Part shown: in pieces, positions 1-12,589 of the stretch | Position numbering within the stretch: the first letter of the stretch is position 1 | Layout of the letters: each line of letters begins with the position of its first letter | Source of the DNA: Pelecanus crispus | Lineage: Eukaryota > Chordata > Aves > Pelecaniformes > Pelecanidae | DNA: 64,000 nucleotides | Reading direction: 5' to 3' | NCBI RefSeq assembly: GCF_030463565.1 | Contig: NC_134654.1 | Location: 15,702,202 to 15,766,201, forward strand | Made by a program: the position numbers and the translations under genes | Notes under the pieces: generated by a model | Told to the model about the DNA's origin: nothing | The model's input: only the letters and a program-made list of their open reading frames with translations | Databases searched by the model: none

Positions 1-3000
1 TAAATCATACATTAAGCCCCACAAGTTCATTTTAGACATCCTGATCATTTGGAGAATATATGCCCAGTTTTGCCCAACATTCCCAGCCTTAGAGAGGTTT
101 GGATTGCACAGCTTAAAAATGAAATGGTAAGAGGAGGCTTATGTCTGACCACATCTGTGCAAACTGTAATGAGCACTAAACACAGGGACTGAAATCTGGT
201 TGGTTGCAGAAGCAGGGACTGGGCATTCATTACTTTTCACTTTCACTAGATACTGTTCTGTGTGGTTACCCTTCTTTTTTCTGAAGCAAGCTGTTGTAGT
301 ATCCAGTGCACTAGGATGTAGTGCAGGGTTTAGGCAGGCTTTTTTGTATTTTGGGGACATGTCCACCCTGTGGATTTATGTCCTCATGTATCTGCAGCAG
401 TGCAAATGTAGTAATAGATGTACTGCACTATTTGTTCTTATTGCCTCACTCAGTTTTATATCAGAAAATTCCTATTTGATATCAATGCAGAGTCTATGTT
501 CTAGATTTGCATTTTTTGAGCTGCTTTCTTGACATGGAAAAATCCCATGGGATTTTGATTTACACTGAAAAATTCCTGGTATAAAGTGTATTTTTATAAT
601 GCTAAAAGTAATCGTTACGTTCTTGTTACTGACTCTTAAGATAGGCCATGCTGCTTAAAGGAAAACTGCATTGTTTAGATGTGACAAATTAGCTAAAGGA
701 GCAAAATCTATATTAAAGTGTCTGTCACTCTGTCAAACTTATTTGACCATTTCTCTGGGTATTTGAAAAAAGATAAACAGGAACTGTGATTGCAGTACAG
801 ACAGATGGCATCATAAATACATCATGGAAATTAGCCAAGCTCCAGCACGTGAGGCAGACCGTGACAGTCCAACCCCTGGAGCTCTGTTGCCCTGCACCAG
901 AATGCAGCTGCAGAGGGCACTTGTGCAGGCCCATGGTGGGAGTATTTCGTAGCTCACATCTTCCCGGTTGCTCAAACCACCTATCCCGCAGCTGCGGGAA
1001 CAATGGCACATATCTGCTTTCATGCTACATCTGGGAAGAAACAGGCTTCTTGTGTAACAGTGAAAAAATTAATTTCAAATTTGCTTTCTCTTCTTATGTA
1101 GAGTAAGAAAAGCAAAGTTTCCTGGGCAGAGGGACAGAGTGGAGAAGGGTTTAATTGCTTTATTTGAATAAACCATGACAACATTTAAATTTTTTAACTC
1201 TATGAGAACTTCAGTATGAAATATTGTTTTGAAACAAGAGATGGAAAGGGTTTGCTCGTAAAATCAAATCTCATGTTTCACCCTCCTGGTAGCACCTCTC
1301 TGCCTTTTTTCCCTGCCTTTTCGAACAAGATTTAGCTCTCAGTGGTCATGCTTCTTTCTGCCCACCAGCTGGCAGGAGGTAGGCAGGAAATGCCCATTTG
1401 TCAGTGCCTCCTCGGCATGATGCTTGTCACCTACCTTCTTCCATCAAAAGAAGAATTATTTTTATGATACTGACAAAGTAGGATGGTCAAGCAGTTAGAT
1501 AGTGATTGATTCATGCAGCTTCCAATGTAAGCTGCTTGCAAGACAGCTGGCAAGTCTGGAGGTCATGTTTCTTTTCATATTTTTCTTTTCTTTTTTCCTT
1601 CTGTTTTTTTTGTCATTTTACTACCTTAATTTTCATTCCTTGCTTTTTAGTAAACAAATTCCATGGAGAACCCCACTCAATGCAGTGTTTTGTTATGCAC
1701 AGAAACTCGAAGATATGTAAATAGTGCTAACAAAGGGGTGCCACCCCTGCCTCTGAGGGCTGCTGCCTCTGTCACATCTGTGCCATATTGTAGCACTCAG
1801 TTGGTTCCCCGAATTGTTCCTAAGGGCAGTGGAGGGACACTATAGGGAGTGGTAGATTGAAAATCTCAAGCTAGGCAGGTTAGAGAGCAGGAAAGACCAG
1901 GGAAGGCACACACTGAAGTTGTGAGAGGAGGTGTTCAGCAAGACTCTTCACTGAATGGGGTCAAGGGTTCAGGGCATGCAGCTGCTCAAAGCCTGGAAAG
2001 TGCTAAACCAAAGCATCACAGAGAAGCTGAAGTGCAGCAGATGAAGCTGTTTGAACCGTAGCTGCTCCAGTCAATTGACCTTTGGACCTGACCTCATGGC
2101 CCTTGCAAACAAAACCCGGGTTCCAAATAAAACCCAGTGGAGGTCATCGTTGGGTCCACCATTGCTTCCAACAGGGGGTAACGTTTGCAGCTGCTGGTTG
2201 ACAAATGGTTACATTTATCAGCATGGAATCAGCTGTAACAGGTTTATTGCTCTGGCTGATAAACTTGATAAGCTTTATGCATTTGATTGAGTAGCTCATG
2301 TATGTTCTGCTCATTTGGCTGGACCCTGGACAAGCAAGTGGTGGTTTGATCAAATGCCCAGGAGAAGTGATCAGAGTCTGAGGGATGAGTTTGACAGAAT
2401 CTCCCTTGTATACAAGGTGGTCAGAAGTATCTGTTTGCTTTAATATCTGCGTGAGATCGGTGTGCCCTGCAGCGGGAACTGTCTTTAATGCTACTTGAAA
2501 GTGGGAAACTTACTTTACGACCCAAGAAGTGCAAATCAGCTAATTAATTAATGAAAAACTGATAATTTGCATGGTATTTTAAGACAAAAAGCATTGAAAA
2601 TACTTGTGCATTTACTACTAATTCAGGGATAGCATTACTGCATTTGAACAAGTAATTGGGGGCACCTTAAAAAAACCATTGAACTCTTCTGTCCTACAAA
2701 TTTTGGGCATTGTTCTGCTTCTTACCTGGACAAATCCTGCTGGCTTCAGTAGGAGCAATGTTTGCCCAAGAACGTTAATTTAGGTGTTTGGTGAAGACAT
2801 ACTTGAACAGTCAGGTTTTGTTTTCATATGTCACAAACAACTTGTCTTGTTTTTTATAAATACAAATTACTGGCTCTGTATTTGGTTTTGAATAAATGAA
2901 ATGATTACCTAAAATGTTTGGGTTTATTTTTAAATTAATTGCAGTTTTCCATTAAGAGCAAACGCTTCTAAAGTCCCCTGGATTCACACAGAATATCTTG

Positions 3001-3460
3001 CCTGTGTTGCATAGAAACCCAGCTAGAAGGGAGACAGTTGCTGGGAGTGTGGTGGTGTAGAGCAGCAGAAGCTTTGGGGATGGGCCTGGGGAGTGCTCTT
3101 CAGTCTCTTGGTTCTGCATGTTACCAGATCCTGCTTGAAGCTTGATGTATTTTGTGCAAAGTAGAAAGAACTGTATAAATGAGTGATTAGAATGACTCTA
3201 CTATATGAGACACGTTGAATTTTATGCCGCAGCTGGAGAAACTTATCCTTAATTGAAGCTGTGGGCAATTGTATGTCATTTTTCATTTAACATTCTCCCT
3301 CATCCCTACACCCCCCACCCCAACCAAAATCCTTCGTGGAGTCAGATTGTTGCTGTAGCCTTTGTGAACCCCTCTCTTCTAATGTTTAATCAAGTGCTGA
3401 AAAGAGAAATTTACAGACTATTTAAAATGTGGAAAAATTGCTTCCCAATATTTTTGACAG
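1..3460 (+). other. MAP2K4: MAP2K4 intron 2, 3' part
   Basis: This is non-coding sequence upstream of the exon 3 acceptor. I looked for the N-terminal exon that precedes exon 3 in vertebrate MKK4 and did not see it in any frame. The stretch from about 2500 to 2960 is AT-rich. No dispersed repeat was recognised. The acceptor at 3451-3460 has a T-rich tract ending in CAG. Confidence 0.8.
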
Positions 3461-3635
3461 AGAGAGACTGAGAACACACAGCATTGAATCATCAGGAAAA
3501 TTGAAGATTTCCCCTGAACAACATTGGGATTTTACAGCAGAGGACTTGAAAGACCTTGGAGAAATTGGACGAGGCGCTTATGGTTCTGTCAACAAAATGG
3601 TCCACAAACCAAGTGGGCAAATTATGGCAGTTAAA
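3461..3635 (+). CDS. MAP2K4: MAP2K4 exon 3: linker, AKT site, kinase N-lobe
   Basis: This exon of 175 nt begins with the last base of a split Ile codon and then encodes residues 74-131. It contains the RLRTHS sequence at 75-80, whose Ser80 is the AKT site reported in mammalian SEK1. The start of the kinase domain follows, with the glycine-rich loop GRGAYG (109-114) and VNK, and then IMAVK, whose Lys131 is the ATP-anchoring lysine. The exon ends exactly after the Lys codon (phase 0) at a GTAGGT donor. The acceptor is CAG at 3458-3460. An open frame continues upstream into the intron and supplies an ATG at 3429, but that frame crosses the acceptor and is not the real start. No residue differs from human as far as I recall. 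Confidence 0.97.
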
Positions 3636-3895
3636 GTAGGTGATGCCCATACTTACATTTGTACTTCAGTCCATTAGGGATGAAATGTGCTGGAGAATTA
3701 ATTTTCTTCTATCTAGCACCCATCTACTGCTCTTTTCTATTTATTTCCAGTGTAAAGGCTGCTATTTGCTGAAAATGCATTGTATAATGGGCATATTGTC
3801 AAGTGATTTGTGACGCTCTCATAATTGCTTGTGCCCTTTTGAAAATGCCTATCAGGAACCTACTGTTTTGAGGGGATCACATGTCTCTGAAGACT

Positions 3896-3960
3896 GATAA
3901 TGGGGCATGGGCCTTTCACCTCTGGGTCACTGGTTCAGATACAGCCTAGGTTGGTGGTAG
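3896..3960 (+). repeat. Candidate tRNA-derived SINE fragment (B-box region)
   Basis: The segment 3916-3937 matches, with one difference over 22 bases, the reverse complement of 12603-12624. It ends in GGTTCA, which resembles a Pol III B box. The A-box half is not convincing in this copy. I cannot assign it to a named family. Confidence 0.35.
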
Positions 3961-4377
3961 GCACAAGTTGACATCTAACAGCTTCTTGGTGTCTTTTGTG
4001 AAATAATGTAGTGAATTAAAATTTGCTTTTTATGTAAGCATGTGCCATGGTGTAGCCTCACCAGGAGGAGCTGGAATGGCGCAGACATCTTCTAGGGAAC
4101 GTTTTGCTCTTGCTAATGTATGATGGAGTGTCTTTGCTTTGTGCTTACTATGCTGGACCTTCTCTGGAGATGGAAAGCATAGCAGTTTTCTGGACTGTCC
4201 ATTTTGTACCTTATGCTACCCAAAACCTCACCTTAAAACCACAAACAATATGCAACCTCATTCCCTAGGTGAGCAATATAGAGTAATCTTCGTCTTGCCG
4301 CAGCAGTGCTGCTCACTGGGCATCTATGAGGAGCTGCTTGTCCATCAAGCTGGGTGAGGTGGGCAGTAGCCATTCCT

Positions 4378-4401
4378 TCTCTCTCTCTCTCTCCCCCCCC
4401 C
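4378..4401. repeat. (TC)n microsatellite with C-run
   Basis: A pure TC dinucleotide run passes directly into a run of about nine C residues in MAP2K4 intron 3. Confidence 0.9.
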
Positions 4402-7400
4402 TTTGCTTGCTGCTAGCTAATGACATCAGTCTTTTAACTCTTTTGATGATATCAACTGTAAGTTCTCCCATGGCTCCCACGAAAGAATAAAAGTGAGCTG
4501 TGTAGGAGTCTGTGTTGCTTTCTTTTCCAACTCTCTCTGTCTTCTTTGAATATTCCTTGATCTGGTCTGGAAATGTTTACTCTTGCTGGTGTCGTGTGCT
4601 GGGTAGACATGTCTCGGCCCCAGCTGTAGCTGCTGTGAATGTATTTCATACTTGTTTTGTAGTGTGTGTTACTGGAGTATCCACCATCCTTTGATTTTCT
4701 CCAGTAAATATTGACTTCCTTACAGTGGTGGGATCAGTGGCCAGGTCTCAGTGTTTTGAATCACCATGCAGTGGTGTTTCAACCTGGTTTTGAATCCCTA
4801 AAAGTCTGCAGTGGAGCTAGAGGGTGCCTGTAGCTAAAGGCTTGTTTCTCTTAGGTGCCTTTGGTGGAACTTGTAGATGGAGTTTGCAGAGGACAGGTTG
4901 AAAACCACTGATGTAGTGAAGCGATGCCTGGGCACTCCCAGCTTCTCAAACCTAAGGTGTGTGACCTGAGTAACTATAGTTTTTTTACTATAATCATAGT
5001 CATGGGTAAGAAAAAGGTATACCTATAGCTGAGTGGCTTTGTTATATGAAGCTCTGCAGCAGGTACAGCTGTGCCAAGAAGAGTGATTTGCTGAATTAGC
5101 TAACGTCACTGAGAAGGAGATGTGTCTGCTAGCACAGAAACTCTGTTGTCCCAGACTTGTGTTTGCACAAGGGATGTTCAGTATCGTAGGATAATCTTGT
5201 CAGCGTCAAGGGTCTGTGATGCAGGTACAGCTCCCATGTGAGAGGCAGAAGTCACCAATGCCATGCTCTTGAAGCATGTGCAGTTGGAAGTTACATTGCA
5301 CAGTCTGTTGAGCTGGCTTTCCCAAGGGAAGAGAGATGGTCTGAGCCCCAGGGGGGTGCTGGGCTTGGGGGCTCACTTTTAAACAATGAAACCTAATGTG
5401 TACAGTGTCTAAACTTTGAACTGTCAAAGTTGTGGGCTGGGATGATGCCACCTTTACTCTGAAAAGAGAAAAGGGCCCTTGGGCAGGCATGGCTAGGCCT
5501 GCAGGAGAAGGAAGGTTGGAGGGTCTGGGCAACTGCATCATTTCTAAAATATCAGTTGCAAGGGTCTGTTCTGTTTGTCCCAGTGGGGATAAAACATGAA
5601 ATTGAGCAAAGGAAGACCTGCGGGTGGAACAGTAAGCGAGGTCTCCAAGGCAGCAGCAACTATTCCACAGCTTGCATGGTGCAGTTATTTGAGGTTAGGT
5701 TTCAGGACAGGACTGAGCTTGGACTAGCAACTAATTCATCCCAAACTACTCAGCCTTTTCTTTCTCAGATTGCTGTTTCTTTTCAGGCAGCCGAGGTTGT
5801 GCATTAATCTTCCTGCTCCTGCTCTGTCTAAATCTGCCCTGTGGGCCATCCGTGTTTGGGGCTGTCTCTTGTCTCCCTCAAGCCTGTGGTGTCCTGACAG
5901 CTTGCAGAGCTGTTGCCTTCTGAAGCCCCAGCTCCCCACCTGCATTCAGGGAAACCAGCTGCTCTCCACTGTCTCTCCTTGCTCCACAGGCAGGAACTCG
6001 TTTTCTTCTCATTTAGCATAATGCCCTTCTGTAAGAGAAGGTTGAGGAGATTTAGAAGGGGGATGGTGGTTTGAGAAGAAAACATGTCAGTCTAGTAATT
6101 TGAGGTCTTGGCTATGATCTCAATGACACCTGCTTGCAACTCTGTGGTGTGGCACCATGCTGTGTGCAGGGCATCAGGAATGCTGCCCTGCAACTAGCTG
6201 GATTGAGGAGCCAGTGTTTCTGGTTACTTGGTGATGCTGCTGTCCCTGTCCTGTGCTTCCCAAGAGCAACATCAGCGCAGCAGGCAAATCATCCTTGGAA
6301 GGACATTCAGCAGTAGCCAGTAGGTTTATGGAGGTCACTAGCCAAAAGTTGTTGTCTGTTCTGTACTGATGAATGAAACACAGAGATGACTCCAGAAGCT
6401 GCTAATTAGATGGAGGGAAAATTGGTATGGGGGCCTCCCCCGGCTGCTTCTCCATCCTTCTCCACCAGTACCCAAATTTCCACTACCACTGCTGCAAATT
6501 TCCAGCACAGGCAGGGATCTTCCTACCCCACTTCTGAAAGGGCCAAGTCTTGTTTGCAGCTACAGGCTGCATCCCTTGTGGCTTGTCAGCCCCTTCTGTC
6601 GCAGACAGATTCAAATCCTCTTTGCTCTGCAAGTGTGCTGCAGTTACATTGTAAAGAGTGGGTGAAACCTTGCTCTTCCCCCGTGATGGAGTCTTCCTCT
6701 GGTGGATCCCAGCACCTGCTGTGCTAAGGCAGCCTGGTGCCTCTGGGCACTCATGCTGCGCACCTCTCAGCCTGCACAGATGCAGCTGCTGGAGTGTACC
6801 CTCAAATCCCATTTCCAGCTCCTTCCTCTGGCTTTTTCTAGCCTGTCATGCCTTTGCACAAGGAACAGTCTTTGGTTCCTTGAAGTGTGGTTTAGCTTAG
6901 CCTTCTGCTTTCACCAGTGCCACAGAGCACCCTGAGTTCCCTCAGCACAGCCTTTTTGCTATGCTTCCTGTCTATATTTCTTACCACTGCAGGAAAATAA
7001 TTCCTGAGTGCTGAAATATCGCCGAAATAACTTGACATCTGCAGGTGGAGGCACCACTTTCTTTTATTTTTCCCTTTTATGCTTTTTGGCCTCATCAGCC
7101 AATGTATGGATCCTGGCAGATGTAATCCTGGCACCTTTAATGAGGTAATGAGGGTGTCTAGCTACTCACATGGGCAGGGCTGCCAGGCCCCTGAATGAGT
7201 CAGAAAGCTTTCATCTGTGCTTGAGCATCAACGGTGAAGGAGGAAAATGAGCCTTGTCGTGTTGCTGGCATGAAACCACTCCAGCAAAGCTTTGGCTGGC
7301 AGAGCATTGCTGTGGAGAGGCTCAGATGATGTTGTCCCCAGTCCTGCTCCTTCCTCTCCTTCAGCCTTTGTCATTCTGTGCCTCTATGAATACCTATTTA

Positions 7401-8050
7401 AATAATAAAAAGACGTAAGACATTATATGCCTCTTCAGGAACAGGCTGGAGTAGCTGCAGGAGCAGGGACCTTATGCCTGTGAGGCTGCCAACTGCAGCA
7501 GGTTGGTTTTGGAGGCAGACAGTTGCCATCTTTGCTGCGATGCTTTTGCATCCCTTACCTGTTCTGCCCTAGGGAGCCTCTTCCTAGAGCCATCAGGAAG
7601 AGGGGAAGAGGATAAAGGAAAGAGGAATCCAACTCAGAGGATTTGTATTCAAACCTTCCTCATATTTGCCCCTGGAAAATGTTGTGTTATGTTTTCCAAA
7701 TCTTAATGAAAGACAATCCTCTTATTCATTATGTCCCTTCTTCTCTCCGATCTTCCTAGAGATGCAAAGTCCCTGTTTGCTCTGGGTCAGCTGGCATTGC
7801 GGTTTTCCTCTCACTGAAAAAAAACCCTATTCATTTTCTTGAGGATTTATTGGCATATAAAGTCAAGACTCTACCAGGTGGGAAAGAGAACAGGCCAATT
7901 TTGTCCAGTGCAAGCTCTGTCTCTGCAAATTCACGATTGCAAGGCTGGTTTGTACATTAACTCCTCACCTCCTTGGCATGCTTCTGTTCTGGGGTCCTCA
8001 TTTTCCTTGAAGACGACCTGCCCTGGCCAGCATTTGCCTGCAGCACCAGC

Positions 8051-8155
8051 TCTCTGTGATATTGCCTGGTCCGGCTTCCAATTTTACCCAGTATCCTTTG
8101 ACTTTGTTTCTGGTTTCTTATTTTCTCTTTAGTCTGTTTTTGCCCAGTCTGTGGC
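8051..8155 (-). repeat. Unclassified diverged repeat, copy A
   Basis: Read on the minus strand, this stretch aligns with 9330-9440 around a shared core, GACTAAAGAGAAAA followed by AAGAAACC, and ends in CAATAT-CAGAG. The two copies have the same orientation and lie about 1.3 kb apart. Copy A overlaps the end of an 83-codon minus-strand open frame (8118-8369) that ends in RLKRK. The same frame continues across a single stop into codons that align with copy B. This could be an old transposon fragment or a decayed exon. No family was recognised. Confidence 0.45.
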
Positions 8156-8539
8156 AGTTCATAAGTGACTTGTGAATAATCTCCTGGGCTTCTTTGCTCT
8201 GCAGAGAGCCCTGGTCCATTCTCAGGACCCGCTCCACTGCCGTCACTCCTGGTTTTATGCCAGAGGTTTCACAGTATGTACTGTTCTCCAACTCTATTTT
8301 GTCTTTGCCCTCCAGCATCACTACGTGTTGTTGTCCCAGCTGCTCTGGGAGTTGTGCATCTTGTTTCATGACGGTACTACAAATTCAAGGAACAGGACTG
8401 TCTTTGGCACATTGGAGGAACCATAGAGAAGCCCCATTTTATTTGGGTCAAATGGTTTTCTTGGGAAGCTCATCCAGCAGCTGGGAGGTTTCTTTCTGTC
8501 CTGGGGTTTTCCTCTGGTGTTTGTGATAGTTCACACAAA

Positions 8540-8561
8540 AAAGGGTCTTTAAAGACCCTTT
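8540..8561. repeat. 22-bp perfect palindrome
   Basis: The half-site AAAGGGTCTTT-like arm is followed immediately by its exact reverse complement with no spacer. It lies between the two copies of the unclassified repeat. No function is indicated. Confidence 0.8.
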
Positions 8562-9329
8562 AAAGATCTTTGGCATACTTGTTTTTTTCAAACTGGTATA
8601 AAAATACATAAATGAAAAAAAGCCCAAACTGGAATGAAAGCTGGGGAGCGTTCTCCCTGTTGGAGCGGGACGCTCTGCTTTTACTTAAATAGTGTACCTG
8701 GTGTGAGTTTTATTAGCCAGCGTACTTAAAAAGGCCTCTTGAAGGCTAGGAAAGTTTCTTGTTTGAAGAGTTCACAAGGTAAATAAGTGAATATTTAAAA
8801 CAGCCAACCTTTAATCTGTTAGGTAGCACCTGTGTGGGTCAGGAGCCTGAGCATGGCAGTGGTGTTCTGAGCCCGCAGGAGGCTGGCAGGAGCCCTCCCC
8901 TCCCACTCCTCTCCCCTTTAGCACCCCTAGCCCCAGGGGGCTGGGCAGGCCCTTTCTGCTCCACAGCAGGGAGTGCCTCCGACATTTGTGGTTCAGTATT
9001 AGCAGCTTCTGCCAATTTCTTTTCAGCCAGTTCACTGGCTGAAAAATACAGCATCAAGAGGTGAGTAGAGTGGTTTGTGCTTCAGCTGACCTTCAGGTGT
9101 TTTGTGGCCCCATGGAAATGTCTTGCACCTCTTTTTAATTTAATTATTTTTCTGTCAGAAATAGTTACACCTAGGAGAGTAAACCAGCTGGGGAGAGGGC
9201 ATTTTTGTCCACAATCCTTGTGTTCGGTTTTCCTTCACTCCAAAAGACATAGTGATTTTCAGCCATATACCAGAATTTTCCGTATCTTCTGATATCTACT
9301 GGATAAATCAGCCTAGCTGATTTAGTCCC

Positions 9330-9440
9330 ACTCTGCAATATTGCGTAGTCTAGTCTCCAGTTCCAACCAATGTCCTCAGATATTGTTGTTGGTTTCTTGT
9401 TTTCTCTTTAGTCTAGCAGTATTTTTGACCAGACTACAGG
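9330..9440 (-). repeat. Unclassified diverged repeat, copy B
   Basis: This is the partner of 8051-8155 in the same orientation. Relative to copy A it has a small insertion of about six bases before the RLKRK-encoding core, and it reads KRKQET where copy A has a stop codon after KRK. Its frame closes soon afterwards, so it is not an intact gene. Confidence 0.45.
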
Positions 9441-10503
9441 TGGTCTTCCACCACTTCTACTCTAAACTTGTCCTAAGAAAATGAGAAGAAATTTCAAGAT
9501 CAATTGGGTAATCGGAGAAGCTGGCTAAGGCACTGTTTAGAGATACATAAAATTCAGCAGGATGTCAAACCTATGAGGTGTCCATAAAAGATCCCTGTTC
9601 TTCCTGGAGACGCCAGTAGGCTGTGGAGCAATTTCTTGTTCAGAGCACAGTGCTTCTTTCACATCATTTTGCCTTGTAGTCAGTGCTTACTGTCTCATCC
9701 ATAGCTTTAAAACAGATGTTCATGTCTTTGGCTTTCACAGGTTTTCTCTGATGGCAGTCTCACAGTTGAAATAGATTGCGAAATATCAGGTATCCCTGAG
9801 AGCAGAAATTCAGCATTTATTTATACCTCCATCCTTACCTGGATGCCTGATAGCCCATGAAAGCCCACCAAAATGATGCTTTAGTGTATTAAGCTCAGTC
9901 AAGGGGCAAGTTTCTCTGTCCTTCCGATTTCCTGTATGGCTTCTGAAGAGAAGTCTTGGGGCATTTTGCAAGCTGGCTTTATTGCAAATCATCATTTCCA
10001 TTCTTCGCACAGTTAGGTACCCTCACCCAGGTTGACTCCTTATGGTTTATTGTGCAGAATTTTCTCTTTCACTCATCTGTTTGGATAGCTGGCTGAGAGT
10101 TGGGGAAACCAGTGCTCCAAGCCCTGCTGGTAGTACACTGGAAAATGAGTGAATGGGTAAGGGCTAAAAGGAAATGGTGAGAAAGAGTGAGAACCTTATT
10201 ATAGGAAGGAGGTGGGAAACTGGTTGTGAAGTGGAAGACCTGACGTACTTCTGTCAGGAGTAAATGTGTTTCGGATGGGTAGGTAAATACTCTTGTCCTT
10301 GGCAGTGAGTGGGCAAACCCCCTTTTTCCTGCTGGTTTGGTGCCCTCTGTCCCTGCCATCCCCAGGGAGCACCAGCCCTCTGGTGACACTGTCAAGCACT
10401 GCTGTGCTGTGCTTTCTGCTGAGGACACGTGTGAACCCTGTACGCAGGACAGCACTGTGTTGACTTTTGACAAGGAGCTATTTTTCAGTTTGGTGTTTAG
10501 AGC

Positions 10504-10547
10504 TTTTTTTTTCTTTTTTCTTTTCTTTTCTTTCCTTTTCTTTTTTT
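10504..10547. repeat. Polypyrimidine (T/C) tract
   Basis: This is a run of T interrupted by single C residues, about 44 bases long, inside MAP2K4 intron 3 and about 240 bases before a CR1 fragment. Confidence 0.85.
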
Positions 10548-10789
10548 AACTGGTTGCTACCCACTGCACCTGAATCTTTTCATGTGTATATTGGGGCTGG
10601 CTTGTATCTCTTCTGTTTTGGGTCTGGTTTCTGGGATCTGTCTGGCTTTGAGAGTGGCCCAATCTACAGCATAGCTTATCCTTTTGCTGTTTATGCTGCC
10701 CAGGGCATAGCTTTCAGAACTCTTGTTCCTGATACCAGAAAGCTTTGTCCTAACCTGGGTTTGTATTAAAAGGGCTGGAGAATTTTCTT

Positions 10790-11056
10790 CTGGAGGTTTA
10801 GGTTGGATATTAGGAAAAATTTCTTCACGGAAGGGGTAGTCAAGCATTGGAACAGGCTGCCCAGAGAGGTGGTGGAGTCACCATCCCTGGAAGTGTTCAA
10901 AAAATGGGTAGATGTGGCACTTTGGGACATGGTTTAGTCTAGTCTACCCTTGATTGGTTTAGTGTGGACTTGGTAGTGTAGGTTAATGGTTGGACTGGAT
11001 GATCTTAAAGGTCTTTTCCAACCTAAACGATTCTATGATTCTATGACTCTATGATT
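10790..11056 (+). mobile_element. CR1 LINE, 3' end fragment
   Basis: The sequence shows the end of the CR1 reverse-transcriptase reading frame, with the codons for the conserved FFT...HWNRLP segment. The CR1 3' UTR follows with GGATGATCTTAAAGGTC and TTCCAACCTAAACGATT, and the element ends in ATTCTATGATTCTATGACTCTATG repeats. It is 5'-truncated, as most avian CR1 copies are, and runs parallel to MAP2K4. Confidence 0.93.
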
Positions 11057-11599
11057 TTGATGCAGTTTAAGTTTGAGGCCAACAAGGCACTGTTAAAAAC
11101 AAGACTTCCCATAAGCCTCTACTACAAAACCCACTTTCTCCTTACCTGGCTTGTTTGGCCATGTCAGTGACTACATGTAGGCTGAGATGTAAGACCTGAA
11201 GTGACGTCAGACCTGTACATCCCTGTCTTAAGCGGTGCCTTCAGGCTGCTGCCTCACTTTGTGTCTTCCTTCCCTGCCATCTCCCATGTTCTTGGGGGAG
11301 TCTGTCTGTGGGAGCTGTTGTAGTGTTTTGCACTCTGCCTTGGAGTTAGGTAGCAGATCGTCATTGCAGCTCACGTGTTACTTGTGTAGTGGCTGCTGTT
11401 GACTTCAGTCACTGTTTGCTGTTTCTTCCTTGTTTTGCTAGTGAATGCTTGTCCCTTAGCTGGTCAGTTGGGACCACTGGCATGCCGCAGGCTCCCTGGT
11501 GTGCTCCAGCTAAACAAAGCCACCTTTTCCAGCCTGGGCTGACCCCAGCTCAGCACTGTGCTGCATGCTGTCCCTGATAGTTTTCCCCTCCTCTTGAAT

Positions 11600-11757
11600 T
11601 TGCCAGCCTCCAGTCTCCAGAAACATTCAAGGTGAGGTTTGATGGGGCTCTGAGCAACCTGATCTAGGTAAACATGTCCCTGCTCAGTGCAGGGGGGTTG
11701 GGCTAGATGATCTCTAAAGGTCCCTTCCAACCCAAAGCATTCTATGATTCTGTAATT
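11600..11757 (+). mobile_element. CR1 LINE, short 3' end fragment
   Basis: It contains the CR1 3' UTR signature GGCTAGATGATCTCTAAAGG, then CCCTTCCAACCC and ATTCTATGATTCTGTAATT. Only about 160 bases remain and the reading frame is lost. Confidence 0.88.
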
Positions 11758-12589
11758 CCAGCACTCTTGTAATGAGACCTCCCAGTCTTGCATCATGTCC
11801 TTACCTTCACTCCCTGAAGCAGTGTTTGTTGGGGACTCCATGCTGGCTTCTCAAGGTGTCCTTTGGCTCCTGTGTCTGCCTGGATGCTCTGCATTATAGC
11901 CAACCTACTGTCCATCCTCTGGGTCCTCTGCCTGCCCTTTCTCTTTCTTCCTGGGGAGATTGTGTTTGGGAAAAGGAGGCATCTTTGGGTTCAGTGTTGT
12001 TCTGGGGTGCCTTTAAAATTGCCTCCTCCATACAACATGCATTTCACGTGCTTTCCAGAGTTGGAGAAGTAACAGCAGAGAAGGAAGTGTCAGAGGTGGG
12101 AGGAGATGCTTTCAGGGGAAGTTGTGGAGTTTGAGGAGCATGCTGCAGGGATGGCTGTGACAGGATTGTGCAGATGCAGGGAGAATGCAGAGTGGGGCTG
12201 GGAGACTCCAGGTGACCAGGAAAGAGGCTTTTTGGAGACAGAGAGAGGTGGAGTTGGCACAGAAGGAAGATGTGAGTTACAGTATGGAAAAAAGCGCCTC
12301 ACCAAAGAGGCGAACTTCTCAGAGGAGTGGGTAGCATCTCAGTGAGAGACTAAACTGTTCCTCATAGGTCCTGCCATGGTGGCTTTGACATCCATCGTCT
12401 TCTATCAGGGTCAGAGCAATGGCGTTATCATTTCACGTGGTGCTGATGGTATGCCACCTAGAAAGTGACATTCAATCTGCTCAGCCTTTGATATCTCAGC
12501 AGGGGGTTGTAAAGGTTTATATGGTGTAGACATAAGACAAAGAAATAATAAAACTTGTCAGCCTTTCTTCAGTGATGTGACTGAACTTC

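Noticed and set aside
1-3460. MAP2K4 exon 2 or an alternative upstream exon
   Set aside because: No frame encodes the expected basic N-terminal docking sequence. The short ATG frame at 3429 crosses the exon 3 acceptor and is intronic before it.
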